Shown: positions 33,359 to 40,134 of the stretch, one piece after another
Position numbering within the stretch: the stretch's first letter is position 1
Layout of the letters: each line of letters starts with the position of its first letter
Assembly (NCBI GenBank): GCA_036381175.1
Contig: DASVDI010000006.1
Location: 1-64,000, forward strand
DNA length: 64,000 nt
Reading direction: 5' to 3'
From: JAJUFS01 sp036381175
GTDB lineage: Bacteria > Pseudomonadota > Gammaproteobacteria > Natronospirales > JAJUFS01
Program-made: the position numbers and the translations under genes
Notes under the pieces: model-generated
The model's input: only the letters and a program-made list of their open reading frames with translations
Databases searched by the model: none
What the model was told of the DNA's origin: nothing

Positions 33359-33372
33359 GGGCAAATTTGCCC
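33359..33372. promoter_or_regulatory. Perfect 14-bp palindrome, candidate operator
   Basis: GGGCAAATTTGCCC has no loop and lies between the MFS gene stop (33382) and the Crp/Fnr gene start (33305) on the same strand. Lack of a loop and T tract argues against a terminator. Its position 54-67 bp upstream of the start fits an operator at the Crp/Fnr promoter. Confidence 0.45.
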
Positions 33373-33381
33373 TGCCTGCCT

Positions 33382-34695
33382 TCACCCCGAGACTTGCGGC
33401 AGCTGCCGGCAACGAATTGCAGCGAGCACGCCGATGACGGCGAGCAGGATCAGCACACTCGCGGCACCCTGCGCGTGATCAAGCCAACCCAGCAGGATTC
33501 CCGACAACAACACAAAACCCATGACCGTGTTGCTGACCGCAACATACTGCGCACGTTTCTCGCTGCCTGCCATGTCGATGAGATACGTCTTGCGTCCGAC
33601 GCGCGCACCGTGATGCGCGACCGCGGACACAAACAACAGCGCTGCGGCAACCCAACTTGAGCCCAGCCATTCGCGCTGAAAGAAATGCAGCAACAACGCC
33701 GCAACCATCACGACAACGGATAACAGCGCAGCAGCCGACATCACGCCGCGCGCATTGCTGTCCGCAAATTTTCCCCACGCCGCACCCGCGAGCAGTGCAG
33801 CCAATCCGCTCGCGAGCAGCATCGCGCCCAGCGTCGTCGCGTCGCTCTCGCCCGCGCGCTGCACGAGCACGACGATGTACGGAATCGCGAATGCACTCGC
33901 AGTAAGCAAGGCGCGCGCCCACACGAACGCCGCGAATTCGTGATCGCGCGCGAGCAAACCGATCGATTGCCACGCTTCGATGAATGCGTTGCCGCCACCG
34001 GAGGTTGCGCCCGGCACTTCGGGAATGGCGCCGTAGAGCGCGCTCGCGAGAATCCACAGCAAGGCCGAACCACCGAGCAGCGACGCAAAGAGCCAGCGTG
34101 AACCTTCCATGTCCGGAAAAAAAATGATCGTGGCGGCAACCAGCAAGGTGACGCCGCCGGCTGCCGATGCCGCCTGTCCTGTCAACCGTCCACGCCGTGT
34201 TTTCGAAACCGTCTTGCCGAGCACGTCTTTCGCGGTGACGGAACACACGCCGCGCGCGAGCGAAAAAAATGCGAGCGCGATGACAACTGCCCAGCCGAGT
34301 GCCGCGCCTTCAAGACGCAGCACCGCGAACACCATCGCGATCAGGGCGATCGCCTGGCCAAGCGCGCCCGCCACCCAGAAATGTTTTCGAACGGGACGTT
34401 CGCGCAGGAACTGTGCGACCAGCAATTGCGGCAACAGTGCGAAGGACTCGCGCAATGGCACGAGGAAACCGATGAATATTGCCGGTGCTGCGAGCGAGGA
34501 AAGCATCCACGCGAGAACCAGCCGCGGACTGATAAGCGTGTCGCCGAGCTTGGTGAGTGTCAGCGAGGTGAGTTGCAGGAGAAAACTGCGCGGTTGTTCA
34601 TCGCAGGCGCTTTCCGGAATTTCCCTGCAGACGCGCGCGTCCTCGTCTTCGGCGAGGTAGCCGTAGATCTGGTCCGCGAGGGATTTTTCCGGCAT
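33382..34695 (-). CDS. MFS transporter
   Basis: A 437-aa membrane protein with 12 predicted hydrophobic segments after a polar, acidic N-terminal extension of about 35 residues (KSLADQIYGYLAEDEDARVCREIPES). GDTLISPRLVLAWMLSSLAAPAIFIGFLVPLRESFALLPQ is the first conserved hairpin, and the central loop SKTRRGRLTGQAASAAGG resembles the MFS loop 2-3 region. The substrate is unknown. GAGAG precedes ATG 34695. The gene is followed by the Crp/Fnr gene, with a palindrome between them. Confidence 0.82.
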   Translation of the reverse strand: MPEKSLADQIYGYLAEDEDARVCREIPESACDEQPRSFLLQLTSLTLTKLGDTLISPRLVLAWMLSSLAAPAIFIGFLVPLRESFALLPQLLVAQFLRERPVRKHFWVAGALGQAIALIAMVFAVLRLEGAALGWAVVIALAFFSLARGVCSVTAKDVLGKTVSKTRRGRLTGQAASAAGGVTLLVAATIIFFPDMEGSRWLFASLLGGSALLWILASALYGAIPEVPGATSGGGNAFIEAWQSIGLLARDHEFAAFVWARALLTASAFAIPYIVVLVQRAGESDATTLGAMLLASGLAALLAGAAWGKFADSNARGVMSAAALLSVVVMVAALLLHFFQREWLGSSWVAAALLFVSAVAHHGARVGRKTYLIDMAGSEKRAQYVAVSNTVMGFVLLSGILLGWLDHAQGAASVLILLAVIGVLAAIRCRQLPQVSG

Positions 34696-34795
34696 GCGTC
34701 ACTCTCGTTGCGAGGTTTGCAGCCAATATAAAGAAAAGCGAAGGGTGATGGACAGGGTTCGGGAAGACAAGATGACGGGAATTTTTTTTGAACTG

Positions 34796-34819
34796 GATTC
34801 CCGCCTGCGCGGGAATGAC
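34796..34819. repeat. ATTCCCGC...GCGGGAAT dispersed repeat
   Basis: GATTCCCGCCTGCGCGGGAAT is a small palindrome of a type widely dispersed in proteobacteria (similar to the dRS3-like ATTCCC/GGGAAT repeats). It is the first of four different repeat elements packed into the gene-free stretch 34696-35113, in which I see no coding region. Confidence 0.75.
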
Positions 34820-34876
34820 GGCCTCGGGTTGTGGAATGCGAGTTGTAGTACTTCAGCTTCGGAAGCGTCGTGCGTA

Positions 34877-34921
34877 GGGCGGGCTTTGCCCGCCATCAAT
34901 GACGGCGGGCAAAGCCCGCCC
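34877..34921. repeat. Inverted repeat with 18-bp perfect arms
   Basis: GGGCGGGCTTTGCCCGCC (34877-34894) and GGCGGGCAAAGCCCGCCC (34904-34921) are exact inverted copies around a 9-nt loop. Each arm is itself palindromic around GGGC-TTT-GCCC. Dispersed intergenic element; no gene inside. Confidence 0.9.
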
Positions 34922-34942
34922 TTATTACAAAAAGCGAAAAGC

Positions 34943-35047
34943 AATGGACAGGATTAACAGGATTTTGAAAAGCGGATTAACAGGATTTTTTTAACGGCTG
35001 CTTTTGAATCCTGTAAATTCTGAAAAATCCTGTTAATCCTGTCCATT
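34943..35047. repeat. Inverted repeat of the GGACAGGATTAACAGGATT type
   Basis: Perfect 24-bp arms at 34943-34966 (starting AATGGACAGGATTAACAGG) and 35024-35047 (ending TTAATCCTGTCCATT) flank an AT-rich core holding a further copy of GGATTAACAGGATTTT at 34974-34989. The element is 105 bp in all. No coding potential is seen. Confidence 0.9.
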
Positions 35048-35074
35048 CTTTATTCCGCCAACAGTGATCCAGGA

Positions 35075-35108
35075 ATGTTGGGGTTCGCGGTGCTCACCCC
35101 AACCTACA
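35075..35108. repeat. GTAGGTTGGGGTGAG repeat, partial copy 2
   Basis: ATGTTGGGGTTCGCGGTGC followed by TCACCCCAACCTACA is half of the larger palindrome found at 21464-21555 and 63784-63859. It lies just downstream of the marR stop codon. Confidence 0.75.
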
Positions 35109-35113
35109 CAGAT

Positions 35114-35608
35114 TCAGTCCGCCAGCAACCGCCGCACTTTACCGAGCGTTGCAAGCACTTGCTCGCGTTCAATTTCGGAAAGACCGGAGAGGCGTTCTTT
35201 CAATCGTTCGACATGCTCGGGGAAGACTTCACGAAACAGGCTGTTGCCCTTTTCCGTCAGCACCGCGCGCATGCAGCGGCGATCTTCGGGACAGGCGCGC
35301 CGCTCGACCAGGCCTTTCTGTTCCAGGCGATCGACAACGCCAGTCAATGTCGTCTTGGTGATGAGTGTGTTCTCGCCGATGTCCTTGAAGGTCATGCCGG
35401 GCTGGTTGCCGAGCGTTGCGAGCACATCGAACTCCGGGCCCGAAAGACCGAAGCGCTTGATGTCACGAAGGCTGAAATCACCGAAGGCCTGGTAAGCGCG
35501 CACGATTTCGCGAATGACGGCGAGGGCGGGTTCGCGAGCGCATTGTTTCGTACGGTCCATGGTTCGAGATGTCCCTGCCTGGTAATTCACTGGAGGATAG
35601 TCCGACAT
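35114..35608 (-). CDS. MarR-family transcriptional regulator
   Basis: A 164-aa winged-helix regulator with FGLSGPEFDVLATLGNQPGMTFKDIGENTLITKTTLTGVVDRLEQKGLVERRACPEDRRCMRAVLTEKGNSLFREVFP, the complete MarR HTH and wing with the conserved D-x-R. The start is probably ATG 35608; ATG 35560 (MDRTKQCAREPA) is a good alternative. The gene follows the DUF3187 gene on the same strand (75 nt). Copies of a CGGACTA/TAGTCCG motif occur both just upstream of marR and upstream of the DUF3187 gene. Self-regulation of this two-gene unit is therefore likely but unproven. Confidence 0.9.
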   Translation of the reverse strand: MSDYPPVNYQAGTSRTMDRTKQCAREPALAVIREIVRAYQAFGDFSLRDIKRFGLSGPEFDVLATLGNQPGMTFKDIGENTLITKTTLTGVVDRLEQKGLVERRACPEDRRCMRAVLTEKGNSLFREVFPEHVERLKERLSGLSEIEREQVLATLGKVRRLLAD

Positions 35609-35683
35609 TGATAAGTCCATGCGCCGCGTGAGTCAAGCCGCAACGCGGTTAGAACCCAAGCCGCAGCGTCGACTACGCCGCGT

Positions 35684-36775
35684 TCAATAGGCAATACCGA
35701 CGCCGAGATGAAAGCCGATATCCGGCGTGTTGTTGAAATTCACGACGTTCTCGGTGAGCGCGAAGGTGTAATGCACGGGTCCCGATTGATGTCGGATGCC
35801 CGCACTCAACTGGTAGGCATTCGCGGCGAGTTCGGGGTGGGTTTCACCTTTGAACAGGCTCCTCGATGCCGTGCCCTGCAGGATCACGCTGGTCTGCGGC
35901 GCGACGCGCGTCTCCCATGCGGCGGTGAAACTCGGAATATGACGCCGGGCCGCATCGCCGAAACTGTCCGAGCCGCCGAAATTCACGTAACTCACACTGA
36001 AGTACAGCCCGTCGTTCGCCCACTGGCGCTGCACGGACACCTGCGCGCCGATGTCGGCATGGCCTGAGGAAAACAGTGGATCATTCGCGCCGATGGGCAG
36101 CTTGGCAGCAAGTTCCAGCACCACATCCCACGCGCCCCAGTTGAGTCCGCGCTTGCGAACGCCGATAACGGGATCCGCGAATCCGGCGCTGCGCGGGGCT
36201 TCGCTCAGTGCCGTCTGCCGATCACCGATCTTGAAGAATCCCTGGAACTGATCCTGCGCCACCAGGTCGCGGCCGAAATCACTGAAGCCCGCTTTCTGAT
36301 GAAAACTTTCGATGGTCGCGTCGAAGGAACCGCCGTGATAGCGATGCACCGGCAGGATGCCGTACAGCGCGAGCGAATCCGACACGCCGTAATGGAAGGC
36401 AAGGCTCAGGACGGAAATCGAGCCGTCGAAGTAAAAGGCATCGCCTTCCATTGCCCGAAAGGCCGTGAAATCCGCGGCACCGAGCGGATCGCGCCGGTCG
36501 CGCGCTTCGAGGTAATCCGCGACATTGCCGCTCATGATGAAGGTGTTGGTGTAGGAAAGGTTCGCCTCCAGCGCCCAGCCTTCCGGGTAATGGGCCGCGG
36601 CGCTCGCTGGCCGCAGATCGAGCCGCTGCAGGGCGAACGGGGTGAGATCGCGCAGGCGCAACGGGCCCAGCATGTCCGTCGGCTCCACGCCGGCATGGGC
36701 GGGCCAGAATGTGGCGACGCCGGCCAGTGCCAGGAAGGCCAGTGTTTTCAGCAAGTTGTGAACGGTCGTCGGCAT
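35684..36775 (-). CDS. DUF3187-family exported protein
   Basis: A 363-aa protein with a signal peptide (LLKTLAFLALAGVATFWPAHA). The mature sequence alternates polar and aromatic residues in the manner of an outer-membrane beta-barrel (WALEANLSYTNTFIM, LALYGILPVHRYHGG, WDVVLELAAKLPIGA, YFSVSYVNFGGSDSF, terminal FHLGVGIAY). The overall pattern fits DUF3187, whose function is unknown. ATG 36775 is chosen because it gives the signal peptide. Its promoter region (36776-37013) holds several CGGACT half-sites. A MarR gene follows. Confidence 0.78.
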   Translation of the reverse strand: MPTTVHNLLKTLAFLALAGVATFWPAHAGVEPTDMLGPLRLRDLTPFALQRLDLRPASAAAHYPEGWALEANLSYTNTFIMSGNVADYLEARDRRDPLGAADFTAFRAMEGDAFYFDGSISVLSLAFHYGVSDSLALYGILPVHRYHGGSFDATIESFHQKAGFSDFGRDLVAQDQFQGFFKIGDRQTALSEAPRSAGFADPVIGVRKRGLNWGAWDVVLELAAKLPIGANDPLFSSGHADIGAQVSVQRQWANDGLYFSVSYVNFGGSDSFGDAARRHIPSFTAAWETRVAPQTSVILQGTASRSLFKGETHPELAANAYQLSAGIRHQSGPVHYTFALTENVVNFNNTPDIGFHLGVGIAY

Positions 36776-36803
36776 ATCAGTTCGGTTTAATTTAATCCAT
36801 TTA

Positions 36804-36977
36804 CGGACTATTAGTTGAAAAAGGGGTCCGGAGACACCGCAGGGAGGGGCCGCCAGGGGACGGAGGGTCAGGGGAGAACCGGGAAGCGTCCCCGGCACCT
36901 GCGGAATCTGCCGGACGAGAATGATTATAATCCGAATTCGGACTAAATCAAGTCGGACTTAATTTTTTCGGACCATG
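36804..36977. promoter_or_regulatory. Cluster of CGGACT half-sites upstream of DUF3187 gene
   Basis: CGGACTA occurs at 36804-36810. TAATCCGAATTCGGACTA (36928-36945) is a near-perfect 18-bp palindrome, and AAGTCGGACTT (36950-36960) is a perfect odd palindrome. TTCGGACC follows at 36968-36975. The same motif, TAGTCCGA, precedes marR at 35598-35605. The pattern suggests cooperative operators for the linked MarR protein. Confidence 0.5.
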
Positions 36978-37013
36978 GAATCGGGAAAATCGGATATCGG
37001 GTGAAGGCAGGTT

Positions 37014-37628
37014 TTACGGTTCGCGATGCTGCGCCACCGGCAATCGCCAGCCGTAGCGGATTGCCATGAAGCGAAGGCCGAAGCACAGCAGCGCCCCGAC
37101 CATGATGACCGGCACTTTCGGCAGCTCCAGCATCCGCCCGACGACGACGACAGCCGCGCCCACCAGCGCGGCGATAGCGTAAAGCTCCGAACGCAACACC
37201 ACCGGAACCTGTGCGACCAGCATGTCGCGCACGATGCCGCCGCCGATGCCGGTGAGCATGCCGAGCAGGATGCAGGTGATCGGCGCGAGCCCGAACGACA
37301 AGGCTTTCAACGCGCCGGTAACCGCGAACAGTGCAAGTCCTGCCCCGTCGAAAATGAGCACGGGATTGCGCAGTCTTTCGGTGAGCGAATAGCGATAGAA
37401 CGTGACGACGCCGGCCAGGCAGGCAACGGCGAGATAACGCCAGTCGACCAGTGCGGCCGGTGGCGTCGCGCCGATCAGGACATCGCGCGCGATACCGCCT
37501 GATGCGGATGCCGCGAACGACAGCACCAGCACGCCGAACAGATCAAGCCGGTGCCGCACGCCGACGGTCGCGCCGCTGATGGCGAACACGAAGGTTCCCG
37601 CGAGATCCAGGGTAAGAAAGATGTTCAC
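37014..37628 (-). CDS. TRIC-type channel / UPF0126 (YadS/YicG) family membrane protein
   Basis: A 204-aa membrane protein with seven hydrophobic helices arranged as two repeated units with the glycine-rich motifs SGATVGVRHRLDLFGVLVLSFAASASGGIARDVLIGATPP and LGMLTGIGGGIVRDMLVAQVP. The GG-x-x-RD pairs are characteristic of UPF0126 proteins, which structural work relates to trimeric intracellular cation (TRIC) channels. It starts with GTG 37628. It lies upstream of, but separated from, the DUF3187 gene by the half-site cluster. Its physiological role is uncertain. Confidence 0.9.
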   Translation of the reverse strand: MNIFLTLDLAGTFVFAISGATVGVRHRLDLFGVLVLSFAASASGGIARDVLIGATPPAALVDWRYLAVACLAGVVTFYRYSLTERLRNPVLIFDGAGLALFAVTGALKALSFGLAPITCILLGMLTGIGGGIVRDMLVAQVPVVLRSELYAIAALVGAAVVVVGRMLELPKVPVIMVGALLCFGLRFMAIRYGWRLPVAQHREP

Positions 37629-37721
37629 GACCGCGATTTCCCCCGCGCAAGGTCATTGTCACTGCGCCAGCTTGCCATGAACGCCGGTTTGCGGCGACTG
37701 CGCTGCGTCCACACCTTATAC

Positions 37722-37743
37722 ATTACGAGATCTATTACGAGAT
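37722..37743. repeat. Direct repeat ATTACGAGAT x2, 12-bp period
   Basis: ATTACGAGAT at 37722-37731 and 37734-37743 is separated by CT, within the 215-bp divergent spacer between the TRIC-type gene and the TonB receptor gene. Tandem direct repeats with near-helical spacing can be operators; nothing else in the spacer was recognised. Confidence 0.4.
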
Positions 37744-37843
37744 ACGCCGCTCGCGCAGGCATCGCCCTGAAACCCGGTTAAAGCATCGAAGGCAGCAGGA
37801 TGCGCGGCATGTTATCAATGCGCTTTTGTGTTCGGGGGATTGC

Positions 37844-39982
37844 ATGAATAACAAGCTGCTCACGCGTGCGCGCGCCACATGCCTGCCGCTCTTGTTCTTG
37901 CCGATGATCACGCTCGCGGCTGACGAGGAAACCGCAGAACTCGATCCTCTCGTCGTGACCGCGACACGCCAAGCCGAAGACGCGCTGCTTGTTCCGTCGG
38001 CGATCGACGTCATCACCGCCGCTGAAATTCATCGCGCGAAGCCGGGCATCAGTCTCTCGGAAACCCTGCAGCGCGTACCCGGCGTTTTTGCGCGTGACCG
38101 CGAGAATTATGCGCAAGGCCTGCAGATTTCGATTCGCGGCTTTGGCGCGCGTGCGAGTTTCGGCATCCGCGGCGTGCGTCTTTACACCGACGGCATTCCC
38201 GCCACCATGCCCGACGGCCAGGGGCAGGTTTCGCATTTCATGTTGAAATCCGCAAAACGCATTGAAGTGCTGCGCGGACCGTTCTCCGCGCTTTATGGCA
38301 ATGCATCAGGCGGCGTGATCGCCATCTTCACCGAAGACGCGCCCGTTGACCCTGAACTCAGCGCGGGTTTTGTTGCCGGTGATTTCGGATTGCGGCGTTC
38401 GTCGCTGTCGTTTCATTCACCGTTGCGGGAAAACGCGGACGGCGGTTTTCTTGTGGATGTCACCCATCTCGATACCGACGGTTTTAGGAACCACAGCGCG
38501 GCGGATGAGACCGGCGCGCAAGTGCTGCTCAAGGGTGAAATCGGCAACGACACGCGTTACACGGTGCTCATCAACACGCTCGATCAATTCGCACTCGATC
38601 CGCAAGGCCTGACGCGAGAGCAATTGCAAGGTGATCGCCGCGCTGCAAGTGCGGGCGCACTCACATTCAACACGCGCAAGAGCGTGGAACAGAACCAGCT
38701 CGGCGCGCGTATCGAGAATGAATTATCAGATCACCATTATTTTTCCGTGATGGCGTATTCGGGCAATCGTCACACGCGGCAGATGCTGTCGATTCCCGTC
38801 TTCGTGCAGGACGATCCTCTGCAAGGTGGTGGCGCGTTCGATCTTGATCGCGATTATTACGGCGCGGATGTGCGCTGGCGATGGTCGCATGAACTTTTCG
38901 GCCAGCCGTTTTCGCTCACATCCGGCATTGCCTATGAAGTGTCGGATGAGTTGCGGCTCGGTTTCGAGAATTCCATCGGGAACCAACTCGGCGTGTTCGG
39001 CGCGCTGCGGCGGGATGAACAGAATCGTGTTACCGGCCGTGATGTGTACGTGCAGGCTGGCTGGGAGCCCGCCGAGCGATGGCATGTCAATGTCGGTGCA
39101 CGTTACAGCCAGGTGGAGTTCGCATCCGAAGATTTTTTCATCAACGCGAACAATCCCGATGACAGCGGCAAGCTCGATTACTCGCATGTCTCGCCCGTCG
39201 CGGGCGTGTTGTTCCGCGTCACGCCCGAACTAAGCGTGTATGCAAATGCCGGTGGCGGTTTCGAGACGCCGACATACTCGGAACTCGCCTACCGCAGCGA
39301 CGCGCGCAGCGGCCTGAACGACGAACTCAGCCCATCCGACAGCCGCAATGTTGAAATCGGATTGCGCGCACGCCATGAAAAACTGCACTACTCCGCGGCG
39401 ATCTTCCACAGCCGCACGGAAGACGAGTTGATTGTTATCGAGAATGTCGGCGGACGCAGCGTTTATGACAATGCCGGTGTTACGCGGCGGCGTGGCGTGG
39501 AGCTTGCTATTAATGGCGAAATTTCAGAGCGTTGGCATTACGCGAGCAACTACACGTTTCTCGATGCGCGTTACGTCAGCGACTTCGCAACCTGCGGTTC
39601 GCCGCCTTGCCCGGAAGATGATGTGGTGATCGAAGCGGGCCGGCGCATTCCCGGCCTTGCGCGAAACGTCGCGTGGGCGGAGCTGCGTTTCAGCCCGTCC
39701 GACAATTCGGATGTAATGCTGGAAGGCCGTTTTGTCGATGACGTGTTCGTGAACGACGCGAACAGCGAAACAGCGTCCGCCTACACGGTATTTGACCTTG
39801 CCGCCGAACGCCGCCTCGATGCCTTCGGATTCGCCTGGCGCGGTTTCGCACGTCTCAATAATATTTTCGATCGCGAGTATGTCGGCTCGGTCCGTGTCAA
39901 CGACGGCGGCGGCCGTTATTACGAGCCCGCGCCTGGGCGAAACTGGATGATCGGATTGACGGCAACACGAACGTTTCGGTGA
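37844..39982 (+). CDS. TonB-dependent outer-membrane receptor
   Basis: A 712-aa receptor with a signal peptide (LLFLPMITLAA), a TonB box-like segment LDPLVVTATRQAEDAL, the plug domain (PSAIDVITAAEI...LSETLQRVPGVFARDRENYAQGLQISIRGFGARASFGIRGVRLYTDGIPATMPDGQGQ; LRGPFSALYGNASGGVIAI) and a 22-strand-type barrel ending in NRSYRYFEPAPGRNWMIGLTATRTFR-like sequence with a terminal aromatic-Arg. ATG 37844 follows a GGGGGATT ribosome binding site. The family imports siderophores, vitamin B12, metals or sugars. The ligand is unknown, and no TonB/ExbB or transporter gene is adjacent; a PQQ dehydrogenase follows 150 nt downstream on the same strand. Confidence 0.92.
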   Translation: MNNKLLTRARATCLPLLFLPMITLAADEETAELDPLVVTATRQAEDALLVPSAIDVITAAEIHRAKPGISLSETLQRVPGVFARDRENYAQGLQISIRGFGARASFGIRGVRLYTDGIPATMPDGQGQVSHFMLKSAKRIEVLRGPFSALYGNASGGVIAIFTEDAPVDPELSAGFVAGDFGLRRSSLSFHSPLRENADGGFLVDVTHLDTDGFRNHSAADETGAQVLLKGEIGNDTRYTVLINTLDQFALDPQGLTREQLQGDRRAASAGALTFNTRKSVEQNQLGARIENELSDHHYFSVMAYSGNRHTRQMLSIPVFVQDDPLQGGGAFDLDRDYYGADVRWRWSHELFGQPFSLTSGIAYEVSDELRLGFENSIGNQLGVFGALRRDEQNRVTGRDVYVQAGWEPAERWHVNVGARYSQVEFASEDFFINANNPDDSGKLDYSHVSPVAGVLFRVTPELSVYANAGGGFETPTYSELAYRSDARSGLNDELSPSDSRNVEIGLRARHEKLHYSAAIFHSRTEDELIVIENVGGRSVYDNAGVTRRRGVELAINGEISERWHYASNYTFLDARYVSDFATCGSPPCPEDDVVIEAGRRIPGLARNVAWAELRFSPSDNSDVMLEGRFVDDVFVNDANSETASAYTVFDLAAERRLDAFGFAWRGFARLNNIFDREYVGSVRVNDGGGRYYEPAPGRNWMIGLTATRTFR

Positions 39983-40134
39983 GAACTCGCAATCCCGCTC
40001 GCCGCTTTATGTCAGTTCAACGTGCATCCTTCACCGCGTAACTCCGCCTGAAGAAAAACTGGATAGTCAGCCCTATGGCGGGACCGCGATGCAATTCTCA
40101 TGATGATGCATTCATTGAACATTGTTGAGGCGAG

